DNA from: Desulforhopalus vacuolatus
Lineage (GTDB): Bacteria; Desulfobacterota; Desulfobulbia; Desulfobulbales; Desulfocapsaceae
Assembly: GCF_016918505.1 (NCBI RefSeq)
Contig: NZ_JAFFPZ010000003.1
Span: 124,001 to 188,000 of the forward strand
Reading direction: 5' to 3'
Length of the DNA stretch: 64,000 bases
Part shown: positions 1-8,107 of the stretch, piece after piece
Layout: every line of letters begins with the position of its first letter
Position numbering within the stretch: the stretch's first letter is position 1
Made by a program: the position numbers and the translations under genes
Notes under the pieces: model-generated
What the model saw: only the letters and a program-made list of their open reading frames with translations
Database searches by the model: none
Told to the model about the DNA's origin: nothing

Positions 1-736
1 GTTGTTCGCCAGTGCGCCCGAAGCGACGTTCGCGGCGTTGATAATCAACCAGTGTTTCAAGAAAAATTGTTCGCCTGAAATCCGGCCACATAACATCGGA
101 AAAGCAAATCTCAGCATAGGAAAGCTGCCAGAGGAGAAAATTGGAAAGACGTGCTTCGCCCCCGGTACGGATCATCAAATCAGGATCAGGGATTCCCCTG
201 GTATCAAGGAGGGAAGAAAAATACTTTTCATCAATATCCTCAACCTGCAGCTGTCCATCAAGACAACAATTCGCGGTACTGCGAACAGCCCGCACGATCT
301 CATCACGGCCGCCATAACTGAGAGCGAGGGTAAGAGTGAGAGCGGAGTTGTTTTTCGTTTGTTCAATAGTTTCTTCCAGCGTCTCTCGAACGAAAGCTGG
401 AAGGCGACTGAGATTACCTATGGAACAAAGCCGGATGCTGTTCTGCAGCATCTTACGCAGTTCGGACTGAAGGTATTTTTGCAGGATCGACATCAATCCA
501 CTGACCTCCTCCTGGGGGCGACGCCAGTTCTCTGATGAAAAAGCATAGAGCGTCAAATATTCAATACCAATCTCCCTGCACGTCTCAACAATATCACGTA
601 CAGATTCTGCGCCGGCTCGATGACCAAAAAGACGGGGCTTCATTTGTCGTTTGGCCCATCGCCCGTTTCCATCCATGATTATTGCAACATGGCGGGGGAG
701 GCGGGTAAGATCAAGAGAGTCGAGAATGTTGTCCAT
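1..736 (-). CDS. uppS: Isoprenyl transferase (undecaprenyl diphosphate synthase), 3' end cut by window edge
   Basis: Condenses isopentenyl diphosphate onto farnesyl diphosphate to make the C55 lipid carrier for cell-wall synthesis. Translation from ATG at 736 gives MDNILDSLDL, then the family signature MDGNGRWAK near residue 20, a GHRAGAESV segment, LTLYAFSSENWRRP and near the end DPDLMIRTGGE. The visible part is 245 codons and stops at RRFGRTGEQ, close to the usual C-terminus, so only a few residues lie beyond the edge. It follows frr by 32 bp and closes the rpsB-tsf-pyrH-frr-uppS order common in bacteria. In this family the aspartate of DGNGRW binds the Mg-diphosphate. Confidence 0.95.
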   Translation of the reverse strand, partial: MDNILDSLDLTRLPRHVAIIMDGNGRWAKRQMKPRLFGHRAGAESVRDIVETCREIGIEYLTLYAFSSENWRRPQEEVSGLMSILQKYLQSELRKMLQNSIRLCSIGNLSRLPAFVRETLEETIEQTKNNSALTLTLALSYGGRDEIVRAVRSTANCCLDGQLQVEDIDEKYFSSLLDTRGIPDPDLMIRTGGEARLSNFLLWQLSYAEICFSDVMWPDFRRTIFLETLVDYQRRERRFGRTGEQ

Positions 737-768
737 GAATTAAAAACAGAAGACCGCGCCCTCAGACG

Positions 769-1323
769 TCAGACTTCCATGACCTCCTTTTCTTTGCTGG
801 CAGTGGCTTCATCAATCTGCTTGATATGCATAACTGTGGCAGTTTGAGCATCATCCTGCAATTTGAACAGATCGTCTTCGGAGATTTCTTTATCTTTCTT
901 TTGTTTTTTGAGAGTCTCAATAGCATCGCGGCGGACATTGCGAACAGCAACGCGGAACTCTTCAGCAATCTTCTTCACCTGTTTGACAAGGACTTTACGG
1001 CGTTCTTCGGTAAGTTGCGGAATATTGAGGCGGATAATCTTGCCGTCATTGTCAGGGTTAAGACCGATATCAGACTTGAGAATAGCCTTCCCAATGGCTG
1101 GCAGCATCTGGGGATCCCAGGGCTGAATGGCAATCATACGGCTTTCCGGAATGGTTATCGTTCCGACCTGATTAAGCGGCATACTGCCACCATAGGCATC
1201 TACAGTTATATCATCAAGGATACTGATGCTGGCCCGCCCTGTACGAATTTTGGAGAGATCAACCTTGAACGCCTCAATACTTTTGCTCATTTTATCTGAC
1301 ATTTCTGCAATTACATCACTCAT
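769..1323 (-). CDS. frr: Ribosome recycling factor
   Basis: Splits post-termination ribosomes together with EF-G and is cytosolic. The protein is 184 residues, the normal size, with the N-terminal helix holding KIRTGRAS, then the small domain (YGG.MPLNQVGTITIPE) and the C-terminal helical domain with NIPQLTEERRK. The start at 1323 (MSDVIAEMSDK) is preferred over an in-frame upstream codon because GAGGA lies 8 bases before it. It begins 32 bp after pyrH and precedes uppS. Confidence 0.97.
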   Translation of the reverse strand: MSDVIAEMSDKMSKSIEAFKVDLSKIRTGRASISILDDITVDAYGGSMPLNQVGTITIPESRMIAIQPWDPQMLPAIGKAILKSDIGLNPDNDGKIIRLNIPQLTEERRKVLVKQVKKIAEEFRVAVRNVRRDAIETLKKQKKDKEISEDDLFKLQDDAQTATVMHIKQIDEATASKEKEVMEV

Positions 1324-1354
1324 AGTTCGTTCCTCATATTTGACAACAACAGAT

Positions 1355-2071
1355 TCATGCATGAATTACAGTACCAACTTTCCCGCCCATCGCCGCTTTA
1401 AGAATATTACCTCTCACATTCATGTTTAACACCATAATCGGCAAATTATCCTCACGCGCAAGGGCAATACCCGCAGCGTCCATGACGCGTAAATTTTTCC
1501 GCAGGACATCAGAAGATGTCAACTCTTCATATTTTACTGCATCAGGAAATTTTACAGGATCTTTATCATAAACGCCGTCAACCTTGGTCGCTTTAATAAT
1601 AACATCAGCATCAATTTCAAGTGCCCGTAAAACCCCGGCAGAATCGGTTGTAAAATAGGGATTACCCGTACCTGCAGCGAAAATAACGACCCTGCCCTTT
1701 TCGAGGTGACGGGTAGCCCGTCGCCGGATGTAGGGCTCCGAAACTGTCTGCATGGGAATAGCGGACATTACACGGGTGGTAACCAGTTTGCGTTCTAACG
1801 CATCCTGCATGGCGAGACTGTTGATAACGGTAGCCAGCATGCCCATATTATCCGCTGTGGTACGGTCCATCCCCCTGGATGCTCCGGCTACACCGCGAAA
1901 AATATTGCCTGCACCGACAACAATGCCGAGCTCGACCCCGAAGGCAACAAGGTCCTTTACCTCTCCAGCCACGAAATCCAGCACCGACGTATTGATACCA
2001 TAACTGTCACTGCCCATCAGGGCTTCACCACTGAGTTTAAGGAGAATACGTTTATATTTCAAATCTGACAT
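1355..2071 (-). CDS. pyrH: UMP kinase
   Basis: Phosphorylates UMP to UDP in pyrimidine nucleotide synthesis. The 238-residue protein belongs to the amino-acid-kinase fold and has the bacterial PyrH N-terminus ([14 protein letters not shown]), [12 protein letters not shown], the loop around [20 protein letters not shown] and [14 protein letters not shown] near residue 140. The ATG at 2071 has AGGAG 8 bases upstream. It sits between tsf and frr. Bacterial PyrH is hexameric and GTP-activated, which is family knowledge and not visible here. Confidence 0.97.
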   Translation of the reverse strand: MSDLKYKRILLKLSGEALMGSDSYGINTSVLDFVAGEVKDLVAFGVELGIVVGAGNIFRGVAGASRGMDRTTADNMGMLATVINSLAMQDALERKLVTTRVMSAIPMQTVSEPYIRRRATRHLEKGRVVIFAAGTGNPYFTTDSAGVLRALEIDADVIIKATKVDGVYDKDPVKFPDAVKYEELTSSDVLRKNLRVMDAAGIALAREDNLPIMVLNMNVRGNILKAAMGGKVGTVIHA

Positions 2072-2179
2072 GGCGGGACTCCTCTTATACGGCAGGATAA
2101 ATGTTAGAAGGAATGCACAACAAGTGGGGAAAAGTTGCAGACGGCGGAGAAACCGTCGTCTGCGAAAATCGAACAGGAA

Positions 2180-2776
2180 TTAATTCCCGCCGACCTGAAA
2201 ACGGGCGAAACGTTTAATTGAAATATTTTCACCCATCTTGGCTATAATGTCACTCAACAGATCTTGAATAGTAAGGTCTGGATTCTTGACAAACTTCTGC
2301 TCAAGCAATGCAACCTCAGCGACAAATTTATCAAGCTTCCCCTTAACCATTTTCTCAGCAATTGCTTGAGGTTTTCCAGAATCAAGAGCCTGTTGAATAT
2401 AAATTTCTCTTTCGCGGTTAAGAATTTCTTCAGGAATATTTTCCCGCACAACTGCGACCGGGTTTGTTGCGGCAATGTGCATGGCAACGTCCCGTGCAAA
2501 CGTTGTAAAATCTTGATTTCTGGCAACAAAATCAGTTTCACAACCTATCTCGACAAGCACACCGAGTTTTCCCCCCGCATGAATGTATGTTTCAACAACA
2601 CCTTCACTGGTTGCACGATCAGCGCGCTTTGCAGCGACAGAAAGACCTTTCTGGCGGAGCAGATCAACAGCCTGCTCCATATCGCCGTCAGTCTTTTCAA
2701 GCGCTTTTTTGCAATCCATCATCCCAGCCTGAGTTTTATCCCGCAGCTCTTTTACCATTTTGCTGGTAATTGCCAT
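2180..2776 (-). CDS. tsf: Elongation factor Ts, short form
   Basis: Nucleotide exchange factor for EF-Tu. The ATG at 2776 (MAITSKMVKELRDKTQAG) has AAGGAGAT at the right distance; an in-frame extension to 2863 has no such site. At 198 residues it is the short EF-Ts type, lacking the longer core duplication of the E. coli protein (283 residues). It keeps the N-terminal UBA-like domain (AGMMDCKKALEKTDGD) and the CETDFVARN core motif that contacts EF-Tu. A hairpin separates it from rpsB. Confidence 0.96.
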   Translation of the reverse strand: MAITSKMVKELRDKTQAGMMDCKKALEKTDGDMEQAVDLLRQKGLSVAAKRADRATSEGVVETYIHAGGKLGVLVEIGCETDFVARNQDFTTFARDVAMHIAATNPVAVVRENIPEEILNREREIYIQQALDSGKPQAIAEKMVKGKLDKFVAEVALLEQKFVKNPDLTIQDLLSDIIAKMGENISIKRFARFQVGGN

Positions 2777-2901
2777 GATTATCTCCTTGAATATTCTATT
2801 GCCGGACCATGAAATGACAGGGCCCTGGTTACTATAACGCAGGCCGCAAAGGTAGCGGCACAATTAAAAAAGGGAACGCAGTCACCGTCTCCTGTACAAA
2901 G

Positions 2902-2930
2902 AAAAGGGGTCGTCACAGCGACCCCTTTTT
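2902..2930 (-). terminator. Symmetric hairpin between rpsB and tsf
   Basis: The sequence forms AAAAGGGGTCG / CGACCCCTTTT with a short loop, 29 bp after the rpsB stop. On the minus strand it is followed by CTTTTCTTTG, a moderate U-tract. It probably acts as a partial terminator that lowers tsf expression relative to rpsB, or as a processing site. Confidence 0.7.
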
Positions 2931-2958
2931 CTTAACACATTGAAGGGGTCAACATGAA

Positions 2959-3741
2959 TCAGGCATCTGCCCCCTGGCTGTCCCCTGCTGCTGCCATCTC
3001 GGCACCAGCATCAGACATAGCGGCAGCAACGGCTTCATCAGAAGCATTTTCACCATCACGCAGAGCCTTACCGGCAAGCACAGACTCGGCAATATTATGG
3101 CTCATGAGTGTAATGGAACGAATGGCATCATCATTCCCAGGGATAATATAATCAATATTGTCTGGATCGCAGTTCGTATCAGTAACAGCAACGACCGTAA
3201 TTCCTAATTTCACTGCTTCAGTAACGGCTATCGATTCTTTTCGTGGATCAATGATGAAGATCACAGAAGGAAGGCTTTTCATATTTTTAATCCCCCCGAC
3301 ATTGCGCTCCAACTTGATGCGTTCCTTCTCCATAAGCAAAATTTCTTTCTTGGGAAAGCGGTTAATGGAGCCGTCAGCCTGCATGGATTCAATAGATTTC
3401 AAACGATCAATACTGTTTTTAATCGTTTGGAAATTTGTCAACATGCCACCAAGCCAGCGATGATCGACATAAAACATGCCACAACGACAGGCTTCTTCAT
3501 TAATGATTGCCTGAGCCTGACGCTTTGTCCCGACGAACAGTACGTCCCCGCCCTGCTTCACCTCATTCGTTATAAAATTACATGCTTTGTCAAAAAGTTT
3601 TTTGGTGACATCAAGATTAACGATATAAATACCGTTACGCGGTCCATAAATATAGGGCTTCATCTTTGGATTCCAGCGTCTGGTCTGATGGCCAAAATGG
3701 ACGCCAGCCTGTAACATGTCACGAACAGAAACGTTAACCAT
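2959..3741 (-). CDS. rpsB: 30S ribosomal protein S2
   Basis: S2 joins the small subunit last and helps dock S1. The 260-residue protein has the family start [49 protein letters not shown] and [12 protein letters not shown]. The C-terminus is extended by an Ala-rich tail (residues 233-260) typical of several Desulfobacterota S2 proteins. The ATG at 3741 has GGAG upstream and a good sigma70-like promoter about 125 bp away. It is first in the rpsB-tsf-pyrH-frr-uppS group. Confidence 0.97.
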   Translation of the reverse strand: MVNVSVRDMLQAGVHFGHQTRRWNPKMKPYIYGPRNGIYIVNLDVTKKLFDKACNFITNEVKQGGDVLFVGTKRQAQAIINEEACRCGMFYVDHRWLGGMLTNFQTIKNSIDRLKSIESMQADGSINRFPKKEILLMEKERIKLERNVGGIKNMKSLPSVIFIIDPRKESIAVTEAVKLGITVVAVTDTNCDPDNIDYIIPGNDDAIRSITLMSHNIAESVLAGKALRDGENASDEAVAAAMSDAGAEMAAAGDSQGADA

Positions 3742-3864
3742 GGTATTTCTCCATCTGGTTTAATCCTCCATCCCCATCAACCGCAACATACGGCACCAGT
3801 TTCTGCAGGGATGTGTGTAATAACAGGGAGACCCCTTTGGTCAACCTGCAAAAATAAACCCCGT

Positions 3865-3893
3865 ATTTTAGCATAAGGAGAAAGTTAATGCAA
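3865..3893 (-). promoter_or_regulatory. Sigma70-like promoter of rpsB
   Basis: On the minus strand TTGCAT (3893-3888) and TAAAAT (3870-3865) are separated by exactly 17 bases. Transcription would begin near 3858, giving a leader of about 115 nt before the rpsB ATG. Many bacteria use an rpsB leader for S2 feedback; no specific S2-binding fold was identified here. Confidence 0.75.
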
Positions 3894-3950
3894 CCTTGCA
3901 ACTGTTCAACAGCATCATCTCCGGTATATCCGGCTGTGTGGGAAACAGAG

Positions 3951-4048
3951 GAGTACATCGAAGAACCAGTCTTTCGCCCCCTCTTCTTCGTTGCAGTCAA
4001 AAATTATCCCCGGAGGGAAGCCCCAGACTCCGATATCAAACTTATACC
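3951..4048 (+). repeat. Dispersed TIR element, copy A (left part only)
   Basis: The segment begins GAGTACATCGAAGAACC and continues with AGTCTTTCGCCC, TCTTCTTCGTTGCAGTC and CAGACTCCGATATCAAA, all shared with copies near 48133 and 53225. Homology stops near 4048, so the right half and right terminal repeat are missing. The break coincides with the first 19-bp direct repeat of the following unit. Confidence 0.75.
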
Positions 4049-4152
4049 ATTTCTATTAAGTTCTGACCTTACTTAATGCCATTTTCACTTTCTATTGGCG
4101 AATTTAAAGGCAAAAACTTTTTGCCAACGAATAATACCATTCCTATTAAGTT
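4044..4152. repeat. 109-bp unit bounded by 19-bp direct repeats
   Basis: ATACCATTTCTATTAAGTT (4044-4062) recurs with one mismatch at 4134-4152. Between them lies a perfect 17-bp palindrome, GGCAAAAACTTTTTGCC (4109-4125). The unit begins at the broken end of the preceding element copy, so it may be a small insertion or the scar of one. No open reading frame is involved. Confidence 0.55.
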
Positions 4153-4180
4153 GTAACCCGTTTTGCATCCTGTTTGTCCA

Positions 4181-4426
4181 TTCGTGGTTACAAACGACAA
4201 AAGGAACCACGAATTATTACTGGAAAAACCAGATGAGAATGCCCTTGTGGTTGCTTTGAGATAATTGATGTTCTCCGTGTCCTTCCGTGTTTTCCGTGGC
4301 AGCCAATCTTATTCATAATAATTCTGGTACACTGTACGGCTTAACTCCGGATACAAACGTTTTCGTTTAATGCGTTGTCCCTGTTCGTGAAAATTCGTGG
4401 TTACAAATTGCAAAAGGAACCACAAA
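4181..4426. repeat. Two copies of a TTCGTGGTT...AACCACGAA hairpin
   Basis: TTCGTGGTT and AACCACGAA flank a 15-base loop at 4181-4213. The same 33-bp unit recurs, slightly diverged, at 4394-4426. Between them lies TCCGTGTCCTTCCGTG (from about 4275), similar in kind to CACGGA-rich intergenic repeats that I recall from other Desulfobacterota. No gene is present. Confidence 0.55.
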
Positions 4427-4452
4427 TGGATACGGATAAACACGAAAAAAAA

Positions 4453-4486
4453 AGCCGGTGTGAAAGGAAAATCTTTCACACCGGCT
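4453..4486 (-). terminator. Rho-independent terminator of the alpha group (after rplQ)
   Basis: A perfect 14-bp stem (AGCCGGTGTGAAAG / CTTTCACACCGGCT) with a six-base loop is followed on the minus strand by an uninterrupted run of T. It lies 28 bp after the rplQ stop and ends the long ribosomal-protein transcript. Confidence 0.93.
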
Positions 4487-4513
4487 CAAAAAAAAATCAG
4501 GGAAAAGAAGCAA

Positions 4514-4897
4514 TTAAGCTTCAGGGGTCTCAATTTTTTCTTCGTACCCAACAAGCTCAATGATAGCCATGCTCGCACAATCACCTTGCCGGGTTCCGGT
4601 ACGGAGAATACGTGTATACCCACCTTTCCGATCTTCAAACTTATCTTTTATTTCATTAAAAAGTTTGTCAACTACACTTACGCTTCGAATAAAACTGAGA
4701 GCCTGCCGGCGCGCATGTAAATCGCCCCTTTTGCCAAGAGTAATCATTTTCTCGGCAACAGGGCGAAGTTCTTTTGCCTTCTCAGTAGTTGTAACAATAC
4801 GCTCATGTTCAAACAAAGAAGTAACCATATTCCTGAGCATGGCCACCCGATGAGAGGTGGTCCGTCCAAGTCTTCTTCCTGCATATTGATGTCTCAT
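4514..4897 (-). CDS. rplQ: 50S ribosomal protein L17
   Basis: L17 lies near the exit tunnel of the large subunit. The 127-residue protein shows the full signature: [28 protein letters not shown], then [16 protein letters not shown]-like sequence, and [24 protein letters not shown]. Its ATG at 4897 has GAGGA upstream. It is the last gene of the alpha group, 50 bp after rpoA, with a strong terminator behind it. Confidence 0.97.
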   Translation of the reverse strand: MRHQYAGRRLGRTTSHRVAMLRNMVTSLFEHERIVTTTEKAKELRPVAEKMITLGKRGDLHARRQALSFIRSVSVVDKLFNEIKDKFEDRKGGYTRILRTGTRQGDCASMAIIELVGYEEKIETPEA

Positions 4898-4947
4898 GTC
4901 TTTTTCCTCAAAATGTTTGCAACCACTTGGGTATCACAAATAAAAGA

Positions 4948-5988
4948 TTACGATTCTTCACTCTCGGCCCGCTGGTGAGGCGGAATCCAATTATCAAATT
5001 TCATGCCCAGCGAGAGATCCATCTCAGCGAGAAGAACCTTGATTTCATTTAAAGATTTGCGACCAAAATTTTTGGTTTTGAGCATTTCCTGGTCTGTTTT
5101 CTGAGCAAGATCACCAATATAATTGATATCTGCATTCTTGAGGCAGTTCGCTGAGCGGACAGACAGTTCAAGATCCTCTACAGGCTTGTCAAGATAGGGA
5201 TTCAGAGGTTCGACCTCTTCTTCCTGACGTTTAACGACCTGAGAACGGGCTTTTTCTTCATCAAAATTGATGAAAATGGTCATCTGTTCCTTGAGAATTT
5301 TGGCAGCATACGCCAATGCATTTTCAGGTTTCAGGCTGCCATCCGTCTCAATTTCAAGAGTCAATTTATCATAATCAGTCTGCTGACCTACACGAGCCTG
5401 CGATGTCACATGCTGCATCTTCTTGATGGGTGTAAAAATAGCATCAATCGGAATCTGTCCAATCGACAAATCGTCCTTATTCATCTTTTCAGAAGGCTGA
5501 TACCCTTTCCCCCACTCAACTGTCAACTCAGCCTGGAATGTAACATCTCCGGTAAGAGTGCAGACAATTTGCTCAGGATTCAGAACTTCAACCATCAGGT
5601 TCCCATCAATATCTCCTGCAGTGACTATACCTGGTCCGGTTTTACAGAGAGTAACTTTTTGAGAATCACCAGAGAGAAGTCGAAGACGTATCTGTTTCAA
5701 ATTAAGAATAATCTGACTCACGTCCTCCATGATATCCTTCATGGGAGTAAATTCATGGAGCGCCCCCTCAATCTTAACAGAGGTTATAGCTACACCCTGA
5801 ATAGACGAAAGAAGAATTCTACGAAGCGAATTACCAATAGTCGTCGCGAAGCCTCTTTCAAGAGGCTGGCAGACAAATTTACCATATGTGTCGGAATTCT
5901 TGTCAGGATCAATTTCAATCCGATCCGGAGTAATCAGCTCAAGCCAATTACGGTGAAACGGAATTTTATCATCTGCTGCCTGAGTCAT
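4948..5988 (-). CDS. rpoA: RNA polymerase subunit alpha
   Basis: Scaffold for RNA polymerase assembly and contact point for UP elements and activators. The 346-residue protein has the N-terminal dimerisation domain ([35 protein letters not shown]) to about residue 240, a Glu-rich linker, and the C-terminal domain with [16 protein letters not shown] and [13 protein letters not shown], the DNA-contacting helix-hairpin. Start ATG at 5988 with AAAGGAAA before it. A hairpin and a perfect tandem duplication separate it from rpsD. Confidence 0.98.
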   Translation of the reverse strand: MTQAADDKIPFHRNWLELITPDRIEIDPDKNSDTYGKFVCQPLERGFATTIGNSLRRILLSSIQGVAITSVKIEGALHEFTPMKDIMEDVSQIILNLKQIRLRLLSGDSQKVTLCKTGPGIVTAGDIDGNLMVEVLNPEQIVCTLTGDVTFQAELTVEWGKGYQPSEKMNKDDLSIGQIPIDAIFTPIKKMQHVTSQARVGQQTDYDKLTLEIETDGSLKPENALAYAAKILKEQMTIFINFDEEKARSQVVKRQEEEVEPLNPYLDKPVEDLELSVRSANCLKNADINYIGDLAQKTDQEMLKTKNFGRKSLNEIKVLLAEMDLSLGMKFDNWIPPHQRAESEES

Positions 5989-6001
5989 GGATTTCCTTTA
6001 C

Positions 6002-6039
6002 TGTTAAAGGGACAACAAAATGTTAAAGGGACAACAAAA
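6002..6039. repeat. Perfect 19-bp tandem duplication before rpoA
   Basis: TGTTAAAGGGACAACAAAA occurs twice without a mismatch or gap, at 6002-6020 and 6021-6039, just upstream of the rpoA ribosome binding site on the minus strand. Perfect identity suggests a recent slippage event. Confidence 0.9.
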
Positions 6040-6066
6040 ACTATAAATAAAAGAAGTTACGACAAA

Positions 6067-6118
6067 AAGGTTTATCATTTTGACATGGCCATACAGACCT
6101 GACAAAACGATAAACCTT
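6067..6118 (-). promoter_or_regulatory. Long hairpin between rpsD and rpoA
   Basis: AAGGTTTATCATTTTG (6067-6082) pairs with CAAAACGATAAACCTT (6103-6118) with one G-U type position over 16 bp and a 20-base loop. On the minus strand it is followed by TTTTGTCG, a poor U-tract, so it is more likely an mRNA processing, stability or attenuation element than an efficient terminator. Confidence 0.6.
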
Positions 6119-6132
6119 ACAATGCCATTCAA

Positions 6133-6762
6133 TTATTTAGAGTAAAGTTCAACGATAAGATGCTCTTGAATAGGCATGGTAATCTCGTCCCTGTTGGGCT
6201 GAGCTTTCACAGTGGCCTTGAAGTTGTCTTTGTCCAACTCAATCCAACTTGGTACACCACGACGGGCAACTATTTCAAGACTGTCAATAACAGCAGTATT
6301 AGTACGGCTTTTTTCACGAATACTCACAACATCACCTTCAGAAACCAAAAAAGAAGGGATATTCACTTTTTTACCATTCACAAGAACATGGCTGTGACGG
6401 ACAAGCTGTCGAGCCTGATTCCGAGACGCTGCAAACCCCATGCGAAACACTGCATTATCAAGTCTGCGCTCCAGAAGGACAAGAAGGTTTTCACCAGCCA
6501 CGCCCTTTTGACGTTCTGCCTTCAGGAACGTAAGATGAAACTGTCCCTCAAGAAGTCCATAAAGGCTCTTTACTTTTTGCTTCTCACGCAACTGAACAGC
6601 ATAGTCCGATTGCTTTTTGAAGCGAGCCTGCCCATGTTGCCCGGGCGCGAACGCCCGACGTTCAAAGGAGCACTTGTCGGAATAACAGCGATCTCCCTTA
6701 AGAAACAACTTCATATTTTCTCGCCTGCATCGACGACATGCGGCACCGACATTTCTAGCCAA
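6133..6762 (-). CDS. rpsD: 30S ribosomal protein S4, zinc-binding form
   Basis: Primary 16S rRNA binder and, in other bacteria, translational repressor of the alpha group. The 209-residue protein carries Cys at 9, 12, 26 and 31, the zinc-containing form, then [17 protein letters not shown] and the S4 RNA-binding domain ([34 protein letters not shown] from about residue 95, described here by its ends LERRLDNAV and HSHVLVNG). The start is TTG at 6762, preceded by GGAGG at 6-base spacing; the protein begins MARNVGAAC. Lies between rpsK and rpoA as expected. Confidence 0.96.
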   Translation of the reverse strand: MARNVGAACRRCRRENMKLFLKGDRCYSDKCSFERRAFAPGQHGQARFKKQSDYAVQLREKQKVKSLYGLLEGQFHLTFLKAERQKGVAGENLLVLLERRLDNAVFRMGFAASRNQARQLVRHSHVLVNGKKVNIPSFLVSEGDVVSIREKSRTNTAVIDSLEIVARRGVPSWIELDKDNFKATVKAQPNRDEITMPIQEHLIVELYSK

Positions 6763-6806
6763 CCTCGGCCTCCATTCAGTTTAATGAAAATTCAAATAAA
6801 ATGAGC

Positions 6807-7187
6807 TTACACACGCCGACGCTTAGGCGGTTTACAGCCGTTATGCGGGATGGGTGTGACGTCACTGATTTTGTTTACTTCAAACCCCGTGTTAATCAGT
6901 GCACGCAGAGCTGCTTCTCTTCCTGGACCAGGACCTTTAACACGTACTTCAACCTTGCGCATACCAAGATCAGAGGCCTTCTTTGCAGCATCAGTGAGAG
7001 CATTTTGAGCGGCAAAGGGGGTGCTTTTACGTGAGCCCTTAAATCCGAGAACTCCGGCACTGCACCAGGATACGACATTGCCCTGCTTATCTGAAATAGT
7101 AACGATCGTATTGTTGAATGTAGAATAAACAAACACCACACCCTCAGATACGTTCTTTTTTACCTTTTTCTTTTTAGCGACAGCCAT
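6807..7187 (-). CDS. rpsK: 30S ribosomal protein S11
   Basis: S11 sits on the platform of the small subunit near the E site. The 126-residue product begins [16 protein letters not shown] and shows [32 protein letters not shown] and the C-terminal [13 protein letters not shown], all characteristic. ATG at 7187 is chosen because AGGTG lies 6-7 bases ahead, while the codons above it have none. It follows rpsM by 23 bp. Confidence 0.97.
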   Translation of the reverse strand: MAVAKKKKVKKNVSEGVVFVYSTFNNTIVTISDKQGNVVSWCSAGVLGFKGSRKSTPFAAQNALTDAAKKASDLGMRKVEVRVKGPGPGREAALRALINTGFEVNKISDVTPIPHNGCKPPKRRRV

Positions 7188-7210
7188 TGTTAACACCTGT
7201 TAAATTTCGA

Positions 7211-7576
7211 TTACTTACGCCGAGAAGCGCCTCTACGCGGCCCCTTGCAGGTTCTGGCATTGGTTTTAGTTTTTTGTCCACGGCATGGAAGGCCCATTCT
7301 GTGTCGCCTACCCCGATAACAACCAAGATCAGTGAGTCGTTTGATATCCATGGATACCGCACGCCTCCGATCACCCTCAACTACATATTCTGCTTCAAGA
7401 ACCTTACGAATGCGATTCACATCTTCACCATCAAGATCATCACTGCTCATGGTGTAAGGCAAATCGACTTCATCAAGAATTTTACGGGCTGACGTCAATC
7501 CAATACCGTGGATATAAGTCAATGCCCTGTCCATGTGTTTATTTTTAGGAAGGTCAACCCCTGCTATACGTGCCAA
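7211..7576 (-). CDS. rpsM: 30S ribosomal protein S13
   Basis: S13 forms intersubunit bridges in the head of the small subunit and touches P-site tRNA with its C-terminal tail. The 121-residue protein starts MARIAGVDLP, contains YIHGIGLTSARKIL (helix-two-turn-helix) and RGRRHRMGLPCRGQKTKTNA, and ends in a basic tail. The initiation codon is TTG at 7576, with AAGGAG ahead; no ATG lies nearby that would keep the conserved N-terminus. Confidence 0.96.
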   Translation of the reverse strand: MARIAGVDLPKNKHMDRALTYIHGIGLTSARKILDEVDLPYTMSSDDLDGEDVNRIRKVLEAEYVVEGDRRRAVSMDIKRLTDLGCYRGRRHRMGLPCRGQKTKTNARTCKGPRRGASRRK

Positions 7577-7619
7577 GATAATTCTCCTTGAAAAAGCTTA
7601 TAGATATATAGACGGCTAA

Positions 7620-7733
7620 TTACCCTTGTCTTTGTTTATGCTTTTTTACTTTACAATCAACGCGCACAACACCCTTGCGCTTATAGACTTTACAATCGCT
7701 GCAGATCTTTTTAACTGATGAACGTACTTTCAT
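7620..7733 (-). CDS. rpmJ: 50S ribosomal protein L36, zinc-binding form
   Basis: The 37-residue protein reads [20 protein letters not shown] onward and ends HKQRQG. It has the zinc set Cys11, Cys14, Cys27, His32 of the C+ form of L36, which stabilises domain V/VI of 23S rRNA. It lies between infA (11 bp upstream) and rpsM (43 bp downstream), the standard position. Confidence 0.96.
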   Translation of the reverse strand: MKVRSSVKKICSDCKVYKRKGVVRVDCKVKKHKQRQG

Positions 7734-7744
7734 AATTAAGCCCT

Positions 7745-7981
7745 CTATTTTCTCTTTTTAGCATTTTTAGTACGAAAAGTAACTCTCCCCCGGGTCAAAT
7801 CATAGGGTGAAAGCTCTACAGTAACACGATCACCAGGCAGAATCTTAATGAAGTGCATACGCATCTTCCCAGAAATATGAGCAAGCACCTTATGTCCATT
7901 ATCCAGTTCAACACGAAACATCGCGTTCGGTAAAGGCTCAACAATCGTACCCTCGACCTCAATAGCTTCTTCTTTTGACAT
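7745..7981 (-). CDS. infA: Translation initiation factor IF-1
   Basis: IF-1 binds the A site of the 30S subunit during initiation. The 78-residue OB-fold protein has [36 protein letters not shown] and [12 protein letters not shown]. It has a slightly longer C-terminal tail (RTKNAKKRK) than E. coli IF-1. The ATG at 7981 is preceded by GAGGGATAC. It follows secY directly; no adk or map gene stands between them, unlike in many bacteria. Confidence 0.97.
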   Translation of the reverse strand: MSKEEAIEVEGTIVEPLPNAMFRVELDNGHKVLAHISGKMRMHFIKILPGDRVTVELSPYDLTRGRVTFRTKNAKKRK

Positions 7982-8107
7982 GTATCCCTCGAGATTTCCT
8001 TTAAACGTCCTAAAAAAACGGTATTATAACCAGCTTACACGATTTTTGGAAGCTTTTTTTTTATTTTTGAAGGAGTAATCGCCACGATCTCTCTCGGGTC
8101 ATTGTCT

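Larger units (their letters stand above)
3742..4513. other. Gene-free spacer between rplQ and rpsB
   Basis: About 770 bp without a credible gene. It holds the rpsB promoter (3865-3893), a truncated copy of the dispersed element (3951-4048), a unit bounded by 19-bp direct repeats (4044-4152), two copies of a TTCGTGGTT hairpin (4181-4213 and 4394-4426), a CCGTG-rich stretch near 4275-4302 and the rplQ terminator (4453-4486). Open frames here lack ribosome binding sites and family resemblance. Confidence 0.7.

Noticed and set aside
3734-4000. 88-codon minus-strand frame upstream of rpsB, considered as a leader peptide gene
   Set aside because: It starts upstream of the rpsB promoter and within the dispersed element, so the mRNA would not contain its start.
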